A stretch of DNA of 23,973 bases from Cladosporium sp. IMV 00045 (Eukaryota > Ascomycota > Dothideomycetes > Cladosporiales > Cladosporiaceae): assembly GCA_001931905.2 (NCBI GenBank), contig MSJI02000127.1:1-23973 (forward strand), written 5' to 3'. Positions 9,902 to 17,979 of the stretch are shown in pieces. A program made the position numbers and the translations under genes. Within the stretch, counting starts at the first letter, position 1, and each line of letters begins with the position of its first letter. The notes under the pieces were generated by a model. It made no database searches. It saw nothing but the letters and a program-made list of their open reading frames with translations, and was not told where the DNA came from.

Positions 9902-11020
9902 TTAGATCTTGATGGCAGCCTCGAGGGCCTTGGCCTTCTTGGCGGTCTTGTCCTGGGACTTCTGGCCCATGATGCCACCACCCCAGTGACGCTTGGCCTC
10001 CTCGTTCTTCTCCATGTAGCCCTCCTTGATGGCCTGGACGAGCTTGGAAAGCTCAGTCTTGTCCTCAGAGCGGACCTCGGTGATGGCGGCAACAGCAGCG
10101 GTCTGAGATGTATGTTAGTGACCGCTCCTACAAGATGTGCAACATGGACAAAACTGACCTTCTTGTGGACGACGGTACCAAGACGGGCCTTGCCCTTGAT
10201 GATGGCGTAGGGGATACCCATCTTGCGGCAGAGAGCCGGAAGGAAGATGACAAGCTCGATGGGGTCAACGTCGTTGGCGATGAGGACAAGAGCGGGCTTC
10301 TTGGCCTCAATGAGGGCGACAACGTGGTTGAGACCGTACTTGACAACGTAGGGCTTCTTGGAGACATCCTCCTTCTTCTTGCCCTCGGCGACAGCGGTGG
10401 CCTCCTTGGTCAGACGCTCCTTCTTGTCGGCCTTGGTCTCAGGGCGGTACTTGTTGAGGAGCTTGAGGGTCTGGGCGGCAGTGTTGCGGTCAAGAACGTT
10501 GGAGAACTGGGCGATGGAAGGGGGGACCTTCAGGCGCATGTTCAAGATCTTGCGCTGGCGCTGCAGACGGACGTAGGCCGGCCACTTCACCATGCGGGAG
10601 AGGTTGCGACGGGGCTGGATGTCCTGGCCGATACCGAAGTTCTTCGGGCGGCGCTCAATGAGCGGGTTCTACCCATAGTCAGTATCTCCTCGCCGTGTCG
10701 CAGAGGGATGTAGGGACTGCAAACTCACCTTGGCATTCTTCTTGTTCACACCAGCCTTGGTCTGGGGGAACGGGGCCGGGGCGGCCTTCTTGGTGCCAGC
10801 TTTGGGAGGCTATCATTGAGAAGAACAGTCAGCAACTGTTCAATCTCTAAAGAGCATTGTGAGCGCAGGCATTGCTGCCATGCGCTCGGCTCAAGCCATT
10901 TCACACCAGGCTCTGCAAAAACTGCAGACCGGCGGATATTTGGGTCATCACTACTGCATGCTCGCGCACGAGGCGACAAGCAGAGGCATGTAGCTCAAGG
11001 GTTCAGGTAATGCTTACCAT
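9902..11020 (-). CDS. RPL8: Cytosolic 60S ribosomal protein eL8 (L7Ae family, yeast Rpl8)
   Basis: Component of the cytosolic large subunit that binds 25S/5.8S rRNA and joins early pre-60S particles. Four exons: 11020-11018 (ATG only), 10809-10729, 10668-10159 and 10102-9902. Introns are 208, 60 and 56 nt, all GT..AG; the last has a CACTAAC branch. All joins are in phase 0 and give 264 aa: [17 protein letters not shown].., [20 protein letters not shown].., and [20 protein letters not shown].. to AAIKI. The L7Ae fold is clear in [40 protein letters not shown] and [20 protein letters not shown]. The C terminus carries the family's [15 protein letters not shown]-ending, low-diversity codons indicate high expression. 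It is divergent from the SLC49-like gene across about 360 nt containing a CACGTG palindrome. Confidence 0.97.
10810..11017 (-). other. Long first intron of eL8 with strong stem-loops, possible host of a small RNA
   Basis: This intron follows the start codon directly (GTAAGC donor) and ends GATAG with a CTGAC branch site at about 10829-10833. At 208 nt it is three to four times longer than the other introns here. On the minus strand it contains two compact hairpins: 10861-10887 (7 bp plus 4 bp, one bulged base, GCAA tetraloop) and 10906-10932 (6 bp around a GTTTT loop, then two G-C pairs past a bulge). A GTGATGA, matching a box C consensus, lies at 10951-10945. The intron is certain; a functional RNA inside it is inference. 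The only downstream CTGA coincides with the branch site, so a C/D snoRNA is not established. Confidence 0.55.
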
Positions 11021-11378
11021 GGTTAGTATTTCCGCTGTGGATGGATTGAACGAGGGGTTGTCGAAGTCGTTGTCGCTGAGAAGGAAAATCTGCGACTTGA
11101 GCTCGAACTTGGATGTGCGCGAAAATGCGGGAGCGGCCGTGGGTGCTAGTCTGTGCCAAGTTTTCAGAGGAAGGAACGACTTGATCACGTGATGAAATTC
11201 AGATCAGATGAAAGTCGATCATGAGACAAGATAAGGGCTAAACTTAGATGCATTCCAGCGTATAGCCGGCTTGGCCGATGGACAACAGTGTCGGTCGTCA
11301 CAACTGAAACCTGGCGACCGCCACGAAAGTCAACCCGAGTCTATTCACTATCTCGAGGCATCTCCTCAGACATGGCGA
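11021..11378. other. Divergent promoter region between eL8 and the SLC49-like gene
   Basis: About 360 nt separate the two divergent start codons. The region holds the CACGTG palindrome near its centre and a pyrimidine-rich eL8 leader. The plus-strand frame of the transporter is open without an ATG from 11271 to 11378, so part is its 5' UTR or an uncertain N-terminal extension. Confidence 0.5.
11184..11193. promoter_or_regulatory. Perfect 10-bp palindrome with CACGTG core in divergent promoter
   Basis: ATCACGTGAT lies about 165 nt upstream of the eL8 start and 185 nt upstream of the transporter start. CACGTG is the binding core of bHLH factors such as Cbf1, which acts on ribosomal-protein promoters in some ascomycete yeasts (reported for Candida albicans). 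Its position in a ribosomal-protein promoter fits; the factor used here is unknown. Confidence 0.5.
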
Positions 11379-12905
11379 ATGCGTGATTGCAGACACCAGA
11401 GTATGCACACTGATGACGGGCGTCGCCCAAGCACTGAGCATCTGCTGCATGACAGGCTCGCCAGCGTAGAGATGCAGCGGGTAAGCCCTTCTCAGCTCGC
11501 GTCCGACATGAAGGGTGAACACGAGGTGCACGCAACTGGAACTGTCACGGAAGTCTCTGGATCAGATCAAACATATCAAGACGAGCGACTTTCATCCGAC
11601 CCGCCTGTCGCACCTGAATTGCCTGGCGATGGCGCACCGTATCGTGTCTACAAGCGCCGCTTCTTCGGCCTGGCTCAGCTGGTGCTGCTAAACATCATCG
11701 TCAGTTGGGACTGGCTGACCTTTTCTGCTGTGAGCTCAACGTCTGCCGAGTACTTTTCTGTCTCTGAGAGCGCTATCAACTGGCTTTCCACCGGCTTCCT
11801 CTTTGCGTTCGTCGTTGTCAGCCCCTTGGTCATGTACACGCTGAACAAAGGCGGTCCAAAAGCTTCCATCGTCACGGCTAGTATATTGGTCCTTGTCGGT
11901 AACTGGATTCGTTATGCTGGATCGCGTGCTACTGGAGGCCATTTCGGACTTGTCATGTTTGGGCAAATGATTATTGGTTTTGCCCAACCTTTCGTCCTTA
12001 GCGCACCAACAAGATACAGCAATGCCTGGTTCTCAGACAACGGTCGCGTATCAGCAACAGCTGTCGCATCGCTGGCAAATCCTCTTGGTGCAGCCATAGG
12101 CCAGCTTGTTGGACCGTTCTGGGCTACCGATGCTGCCAGCATTCCCAGCATGGTTCTCTACATTTCCACCATCAGCACTGCAGCCTCTTTACCAGCGTTC
12201 ATAATCCCGTCAAGTCCACCGACACCTCCATCGGCCATGGCCATAGATGAGAAACTCGATCTCCGACATGCTCTCCATGAGCTCCCTCGCAACGCATCTT
12301 TCTACTTGATAGCGATACCTTTCGCGGTCTATGTCGGCTTCTTCAACGCAGCATCGTCGCTCATCAACCAAATGTTCGAACCCTATGGCTTCAGCGAAGA
12401 CGATGCAGGAATCGCAGGTGCTCTCCTCATAGTCGTCGGCCTGGTCGCATCGGCGATAGTGTCACCCTACGTCGACAAGACCAAGCGTTACTTGCCTGTC
12501 ATCAAGGCAATCGTTCCGCTCATCGCAACTTGTTATTTGCTTCTGATTTGGATGCCTCAGACACGCTCCTTGCCTGGTCCGTACGTTGTTTGCGCTCTGC
12601 TGGGTGCTACGTCGTTTTCTTTGCTGCCATGTGCGCTGGAGTACTTGGTGTTGATCACGCATCCCGTTAGCCCGGAAATCTCTTCGACTGTATGCTGGAG
12701 TGCCGGGCAGCTTCTCGGTGCCGTGTTCATCATCGTTATGGACGCACTGAAAGGTGGCTTACCGGATGAGCCACTAGGCAGCATGAAACGTGGGCTTATT
12801 TTTCAGGCAACTATCGCCTGGGTCGTTGTGCCGCTGCCACTTTTGCTTGGATTCTGGCGTTTCCAGCATGTTGGGCTTCGTCGATTGAATAGTGCAGAGG
12901 TCTGA
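11379..12905 (+). CDS. Major facilitator transporter, SLC49/FLVCR-like
   Basis: Predicted 508-aa plasma- or organelle-membrane transporter. A hydrophilic N-terminal region of about 90 residues precedes the MFS core, which opens with YRVYKRRFFGLAQLVLLN and DWLTFSAVSSTSAEYFSVSE, matching the SLC49 (FLVCR-type) pattern: a basic cap, a short first helix, and NWLSTGFLFAFVVVSPLVM as the second. About twelve hydrophobic segments follow, with a cytosolic loop (SSPPTPPSAMAIDEKLDLRH) between the two halves and the family-like QMFEPYGFSEDDAGIAGALL in the second half. Animal SLC49 members move choline, ethanolamine or haem; the fungal substrate is unknown. The first in-frame ATG is at 11379; later ones (11403, 11472, 11508) are alternatives because the tail is poorly constrained. 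It ends in a hydrophilic RLNSAEV. Confidence 0.85.
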   Translation: MRDCRHQSMHTDDGRRPSTEHLLHDRLASVEMQRVSPSQLASDMKGEHEVHATGTVTEVSGSDQTYQDERLSSDPPVAPELPGDGAPYRVYKRRFFGLAQLVLLNIIVSWDWLTFSAVSSTSAEYFSVSESAINWLSTGFLFAFVVVSPLVMYTLNKGGPKASIVTASILVLVGNWIRYAGSRATGGHFGLVMFGQMIIGFAQPFVLSAPTRYSNAWFSDNGRVSATAVASLANPLGAAIGQLVGPFWATDAASIPSMVLYISTISTAASLPAFIIPSSPPTPPSAMAIDEKLDLRHALHELPRNASFYLIAIPFAVYVGFFNAASSLINQMFEPYGFSEDDAGIAGALLIVVGLVASAIVSPYVDKTKRYLPVIKAIVPLIATCYLLLIWMPQTRSLPGPYVVCALLGATSFSLLPCALEYLVLITHPVSPEISSTVCWSAGQLLGAVFIIVMDALKGGLPDEPLGSMKRGLIFQATIAWVVVPLPLLLGFWRFQHVGLRRLNSAEV

Positions 12906-13827
12906 TAGGTCAGGTAGCTTTGTATAACGATGAACTATGGTGTCACGACTGTCAGGCGTTCGGTTAGTCTTTATTCCAGTTTGCGATTCTTCCCGATACA
13001 GCTCATGGTGATCGTTAGCAACACGATGTTGATGTTGCACAAGGCGTACTTGCAAAGACTGCATTGCTGTAACTGCGCCACGACTGCGCCAGCAGTACGG
13101 TTGTTTTTCACATAGTCGCCTTGCAAGAGCATGTTCCCCCCACGGCGCCACAAAGACACTCATTGTTTGCTCTGTGAGGCTTGCATTGATGGAGGTTTCT
13201 AGACCGTGAATGACCATCACGCGGTGACGTCTGAGATAAGGCTAGTAAGGCGGTCAGAGTTCATGCATCTGGTTGCAGTAGTAGTGGACGCTAGAAAGAA
13301 GTAGGTCGTACTCTTTCTGCACTGTTGCAGCCGTCGAAATCGCGTGAGATGCTACTGGTTGGTGACTCTCCAGTCGGTCTGGTCGTCTGGAGATTTTAGT
13401 GGAGAAGGCGGCTGAGAAGGCGCGACAACCGCGAAGAGCGCAAGCTGGCTGGTCCTTGTCGACTGTGTTTGGCGATGTCCTTCAAAACAACCCACCATAT
13501 TGACTGGACGATAGTCTCATCAGGCGTGCGCTGTCCAGCATGAGCGAGACTACAATGCAAGGCGAAACTTGTCCCACGTACATGGTTAGGCTGCGCCGTG
13601 GGTCTGAAGCTGCACGCGGCAAAAGGTCAGTTCTGCAGCAATCATCAGAGTGAATAAGAGAGGACGTCTCGCCACTTTGCACCTTCTGCATGCATGAAAT
13701 GTCCCCTTCTCCTGCTTTCTATTCTATTTTTGCCGCATCTTAGCAAGGCATTGAGGCATCTGCGATCCTTGATTGGGCGAAGAGCTGAGCCACTCGGCTT
13801 GACGAAACAACCCTGGGCAGGCCTCAC
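12906..13827. other. Intergenic region before the lipase-like gene
   Basis: About 920 nt between two plus-strand genes, holding the 3' UTR of the transporter and the promoter of the lipase-like gene. Minus-strand ORFs of up to about 150 codons occur, one overlapping the transporter's end, but none has recognisable motifs. No RNA gene or repeat was seen. Confidence 0.45.
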
Positions 13828-15585
13828 ATGATGTTCGAACCACGAGAAACGCGCCTAGAGCTCAGTTCCTCGAAGTCCGGCAGGTCTTTCTGCTCCAAAT
13901 ACTTCTCACGAAAGCGACGACAACGTCCAGACGGTAATGCATTGGCATACGGATACATTCATCCTGAACACCTCGCCACGTCAAAGTACAAGCGCACGCT
14001 GAGCCCGCCGCCGCCAACTTACACAATGTACGGCCAACAACCGTATGGCCAGTCGCCACCAGCGCGATTCTACCAGCACGGTTTCGCTTCACAATCAGAT
14101 GTCACTTCATTGCCGCCTCGCAACCGACCTTATCGGCGTCCTCAGGTGTGGAACTCGACTTCAACGCTCAATCTCCGGCCTCAACATATCGAAAGAGTCA
14201 ACCAAGCCTGGCAAAGCACTCCTCATCTAGGAACTCCTCCACCAAAACCTCCAAGGCCGGATCAAAAGCATGTCCACTTTGGACGCAGACCAGAAACGAA
14301 GACCAAGACTTCGCGCCCACCACCCGGAGATCCTCCTGCGTCCACGATGGGTGGCTTCTGGCCGGATCTTGACCCACGCGAGACGTCTCACACATCACTC
14401 AACGAGATGCTTTGGCTGGAGGCATTTGACCGTGAACTCACCATCGTTGAACAGGACCAGCAGGATGAGCACCCAGAAGGCGAACGCTCCGTAAGACGTG
14501 ACGATTCCACCGGACGGAAAAGCAGACCCGGCCTCATAAATTACGGCAAAACTTGGATGTTCGCCAACTCACGCCTCCCTCCGCATCAGCCTCCGTACAA
14601 GGCCTTCTTCGAGACCTGGCGGCTCATTTGCAGAGCTGCGCGCGCTTCGTCGCAAGTGTATGAACGGCCGAAAGGTGACCAGCGCGAGCATTTTGTCGCT
14701 GCTGACCGGCGGCACCGAACTAAAGCAATGGTGCTTAAGAGTACACCTCTCGATGATCAGAATCTCATCATATTTTCCATCCGTGGGAGCCAGATTAATT
14801 ACACCGACTGGGACATAAACCTACACCCGGCTCCTGCGGCACCGGAAGGATTTTTGGATGATGGGACCAACGCCTGCCACTCAGGATTTCTGAAAGTAGC
14901 CAAGGCGATGGTCGCTCCAGTCGCTGCCAGGCTACGACAGCTCCTCGAGCAGGACCCATCAAGATGCGCGAGCTCTCTGTTGATCACCGGTCATTCCGCA
15001 GGCGGTGCTGTAGCGAGCTTGCTTTATATGCACATGCTTGCCACCACAGTAGAGTCGGAGCTGAACGTTCTGACGGGTTGCTTCAAGCGGGTCCACTGTA
15101 TCACCTTCGGCGTGCCACCCGTGTCATTTCTGCCGCTGGAAAGGCCATCCCATATGCGAGCGAACAAGAGCCTTTTCCTCTCATTCGCCAACGAGGGAGA
15201 TCTTGTGGTACGTGCCGACAAGGCCTATCTGCTGTCCCTCGCGAAGATTCTTGCGGGATCCAAAGGAAGCAACGGCGATTCCAAGCCCTCTCTGGCAAAG
15301 AAGGCATCTCATGCCGTGCTGAAGTCGGCAAAGTCGGAGAAAGAGACGAGCAGAGCGCCGTATTGGCCAGTTCCTGAGGCGCCGCTCTCGAACGCTGGAC
15401 GGCTTGTGATATTGCGTGAGAAACCTGGTTCGTCAAGGTCTAATTCTGTGGAAGCGGTGACGACGAGCGACGAGAAGCTGCGCGATGTTGTTTTCGGAGA
15501 CCCAGCCATGCATTCTATGGCACTTTATCAGCAGAGAGTTGAGGCGCTGGCTTTTGCTGCGATGCTGGGTGATGACGGATCATGA
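13828..15585 (+). CDS. Class 3 lipase-like alpha/beta hydrolase with long proline-rich N terminus
   Basis: Predicted 585-aa serine hydrolase of the lipase class 3 (fungal triacylglycerol lipase) fold. The nucleophile elbow is GHSAGG with Ser390; the other likely triad members are Asp458 (FANEGDLVV) and His562 (DPAMHSMALYQQR). The preceding IIFSIRGSQINYTDWDIN carries the conserved Arg-Gly-Ser/Thr strand and DWxxN block of this family, and HSGFLKVAKAMVAPV follows it. Residues 1-240 are Pro/Arg/Ser-rich and probably disordered. There is no signal peptide, so the enzyme is probably intracellular, unlike secreted fungal lipases. The insert at about 472-535 (GSKGSNGDSKPSLAKKASH..) is also low-complexity. 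The start at 13828 is uncertain: the ATG at 14026 (residue 67, CACAATGT) is a reasonable alternative. Substrate cannot be told; acylglycerols or phospholipids are the usual ones. Confidence 0.85.
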   Translation: MMFEPRETRLELSSSKSGRSFCSKYFSRKRRQRPDGNALAYGYIHPEHLATSKYKRTLSPPPPTYTMYGQQPYGQSPPARFYQHGFASQSDVTSLPPRNRPYRRPQVWNSTSTLNLRPQHIERVNQAWQSTPHLGTPPPKPPRPDQKHVHFGRRPETKTKTSRPPPGDPPASTMGGFWPDLDPRETSHTSLNEMLWLEAFDRELTIVEQDQQDEHPEGERSVRRDDSTGRKSRPGLINYGKTWMFANSRLPPHQPPYKAFFETWRLICRAARASSQVYERPKGDQREHFVAADRRHRTKAMVLKSTPLDDQNLIIFSIRGSQINYTDWDINLHPAPAAPEGFLDDGTNACHSGFLKVAKAMVAPVAARLRQLLEQDPSRCASSLLITGHSAGGAVASLLYMHMLATTVESELNVLTGCFKRVHCITFGVPPVSFLPLERPSHMRANKSLFLSFANEGDLVVRADKAYLLSLAKILAGSKGSNGDSKPSLAKKASHAVLKSAKSEKETSRAPYWPVPEAPLSNAGRLVILREKPGSSRSNSVEAVTTSDEKLRDVVFGDPAMHSMALYQQRVEALAFAAMLGDDGS

Positions 15586-16082
15586 GGGACCGGCGATGTC
15601 AACAACGATACATGTATTTTAACAAATAAGAATAATGACAACAACATGAATATCAACAAGTCAACATATCAGAATCAAAACGTTTGGCCTGCATTGTACC
15701 CCTGATGTTCTAGGCTTCTCTTTATCCTCAAGGTGGTGAATAATCCCATCCCTCAAACCTTCTCGAAGCTTGTGTCATCAAGCTTGCCGACCAAGTGGGT
15801 CTTCTCGTAATGCTTCGCAGACGCGACTACATCATATCTTCAGACTCCTTCATTCGGCTACTACGACTTCGTTATACTGTTGATCTCTTGATCTGACGAG
15901 AGCACTAGTCCCTCCAATACCCCCAACTGGACAAGTGCGACTCAGAAAGTGGGGTTCTTCTTTCATTTCCATCGACTCACAGCAAGCTTCGTGCCATAAG
16001 CTCAACACAAAACACCTCGGTCGGACGCAACACCGCGATACATTCCAATCTGTCTCTGGTCGGACTGAACAACTACTCTACG
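15586..16082. other. Intergenic region before the OCD-family gene
   Basis: About 500 nt. The first 100 nt are A/T-rich with AACAAATAAG-type sequence near 15620-15632, likely the 3' processing region of the lipase-like gene. The last 150-200 nt are C/T/A-rich with a CA-rich leader typical of a fungal 5' UTR. No gene seen. Confidence 0.45.
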
Positions 16083-17525
16083 ATGCCACTCACTGTCCTC
16101 ACCGACGACGACGTCAACCGCATGCTCCATTCTTTCACCAGAGACGACATCCTCGAGCTTCAGGAATCCCTTGGAGATGCTCTACACTGGTACTCAACGT
16201 CAAGCGATGGCGCTGACTGCTGTTCGAACTTCCAGCCGGAGAGGACTCATCTCAAGCGCAAAGATGGCTCCACGACCCTTTTCATGCCGGCTAGCGGTCT
16301 GACTGGACAAGGGATCAAAGTTGTTAACATCAACGCCACCGAGGAGAACTCCTCGTCTCCAGGCCTCCCAAACCTTTCCAGGCTGAGTCTCGATACGCAA
16401 CATAGCCGTTCAAGCTCAAAGAGTGATGCAGCTACACCACAGTCTTCCACCTCAGGCTCAACACCGACTGCCAGGTCCTCTGTTTCATCGTTCCCCAGCG
16501 GTGTGAATTCATCAGGCGATAGCGTCGCCTCTGGTCAAACGTCAATCTCTTCGGCTCCTGCTCCTGGTGATCCGCCAAAGAAGCCAGAATCCACGATTCG
16601 CGGCTCACTCACATTACTAGATGACCTCGGCCGCACAACAGGTCTCATCAACGCTGAAGAGGTGACCGCCTTCCGCACCGCACTTGCCTCGACCATGCTC
16701 CTCAAAAAGCGCCAATCCGTGCACGACATGACAGTCTTCGGCGGCGGCAAACAAGCCTACTGGCACACCCGCCTGGCCCTCCTGCTCCGCGGCGACGAAA
16801 TCCACCACTTGAACATCGTAACGCGCAACTTCGACACGGCCCGCAACTGCCTCATGCGTCTGTACAACCCCCTCCCCAACGACCCGGACTACGTCAACCC
16901 GATCGGGCAGAAATACAACTCGCGCACGCAGACGACGATCCTCACACCCGCGCACACGGAGTATCAGCGCCTGCTGAAAGAGTACGTGCGCGCCAGCAAC
17001 GTCATCTTCTGCACCACACCTTCCACCTCCCCCCTCTTCCCCGCGAGCTACCTGATCAACCCGGAAGGCCGCAAGAAGGGCCGCTACATCGCGTGCATCG
17101 GCAGCTACAAGCCGCACATGGTCGAGCTGGACCCGGAAGTGCTGCGGTACGCCGTGGCGCCGCACCACGAGCACCGCCACGTGCACAAGCGGCAGAAGGA
17201 GGGTGGCGCCGTCATCGTCGATACCGTTTCTGGCTGTTTGCGTGAGGCGGGCGAGGTTATCCAGGCGAAGCTGGCGCCGGATCAGATCGTCGAGCTGGGC
17301 GAGCTGTTGATGCTGAAGAGGGAGGCGGAGAGGCAGTGTGCTAAGGGTGAGACGGCGGAGCAAGGGGCGAATTTGCAGGCTGATAAGGGGTTGAAGGAGT
17401 GGTTGACGAGGGGGAATGTGATTTTCAAGTGTGTGGGTATTGGGCTGATGGATGTTGTGGTGGGGAACGAATTGATCAGGAAGGCGAGGCAGAAGGGAGT
17501 CGGGACGACGATTGAGAACTTTTGA
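16083..17525 (+). CDS. Ornithine cyclodeaminase / mu-crystallin family protein
   Basis: Predicted 480-aa NAD(P)-binding protein of the OCD/mu-crystallin family, whose members include ornithine cyclodeaminase, ketimine reductases and amino-acid dehydrogenases. The N terminus has the family's VLTDDDVNRML opening and the substrate-binding region; the Rossmann nucleotide loop is VFGGGKQAYWH (Gly220-Ala225, a GxGxQA type). Downstream are NVIFCTTPSTSPLF, YIACIGSYKPHMVELDPEVL, VDTVSGCLREAGEV and the C-terminal VGIGLMDVVVGNELI. Family members are usually 310-360 aa; the excess is a Ser/Thr/Pro-rich insert at about residues 95-175, probably a disordered loop. The actual reaction cannot be assigned: fungal homologues are mostly uncharacterised. 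Codon use changes along the gene, C-rich at 16640-17170 then G/T-rich from about 17225 to the stop. It converges on mL41. Confidence 0.88.
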   Translation: MPLTVLTDDDVNRMLHSFTRDDILELQESLGDALHWYSTSSDGADCCSNFQPERTHLKRKDGSTTLFMPASGLTGQGIKVVNINATEENSSSPGLPNLSRLSLDTQHSRSSSKSDAATPQSSTSGSTPTARSSVSSFPSGVNSSGDSVASGQTSISSAPAPGDPPKKPESTIRGSLTLLDDLGRTTGLINAEEVTAFRTALASTMLLKKRQSVHDMTVFGGGKQAYWHTRLALLLRGDEIHHLNIVTRNFDTARNCLMRLYNPLPNDPDYVNPIGQKYNSRTQTTILTPAHTEYQRLLKEYVRASNVIFCTTPSTSPLFPASYLINPEGRKKGRYIACIGSYKPHMVELDPEVLRYAVAPHHEHRHVHKRQKEGGAVIVDTVSGCLREAGEVIQAKLAPDQIVELGELLMLKREAERQCAKGETAEQGANLQADKGLKEWLTRGNVIFKCVGIGLMDVVVGNELIRKARQKGVGTTIENF

Positions 17526-17979
17526 GCGGGCGTGAGGTTATGATGTTCGCTTGGTTTGTGATTTTGTTCTGCTTTTGTGACAAGCTTTGAGCTTTAAGAG
17601 GTGTTGTATCAAGACGGCTGGCCTGTTTCCGATATCTGACTGAACCTGCAGTGCACACGCTTCGTGGCCTGAATAAAATCTGAGTTCATTTACAATATCC
17701 TCCATTCGAGAGCTTTAGCCCACAAATCTCACCGTGCTATTCTCACAGGGTATATCTCCTCAGCACGAGCACTCGTGCTCTTCCCATATCGTACAAATGT
17801 GCGCCTAGTAAATTCAACGCCCAACTCCGAGCGATCCCGCCCAGCCGACGCTGTTTAAGCGTTCTGCCCGACAATCTCATGGCGTGATGAGCGACTTGAT
17901 GTCTTTTCCTGTCCCCGGGCCGGGCGTGTGTTCCAATGGCAAATGCTTGCCTCCAATTCCATCCTCAGCTTCTCGCCGC
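17526..17979. other. Convergent intergenic region (OCD-family gene and mL41)
   Basis: About 450 nt between two convergent stop codons, presumably two 3' UTRs back to back. It contains one AATAAA for the plus strand. No ORF of note. Confidence 0.5.
17672..17677 (+). terminator. AATAAA polyadenylation-type signal after the OCD-family gene
   Basis: A perfect AATAAA lies about 150 nt after the OCD-family stop codon, with U-rich sequence and ACAATATCC downstream. Position and motif suit a fungal 3' processing site; fungal signals are loose, so this is moderate evidence. Confidence 0.4.

Noticed and set aside
10108..10713. 201-codon plus-strand ORF
   Set aside because: Antisense to eL8 exon 3 and crosses its introns; the eL8 reading is certain.
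10829..10951. Box C/D snoRNA in the eL8 intron
   Set aside because: Box C-like GTGATGA is present, but the only CTGA downstream is the CTGAC branch site and no good terminal stem forms, so it is not listed as an RNA gene.
12774..13220. 148-codon minus-strand ORF
   Set aside because: Overlaps the transporter C terminus antisense; no motif or gene-like composition.
13833..13845. TTCGAACC, similar to a reverse tRNA B box
   Set aside because: No acceptor stem, anticodon arm or A box at the required distances.
16617..17363. 248-codon minus-strand ORF
   Set aside because: Antisense to the conserved OCD-family gene in its C-rich block.
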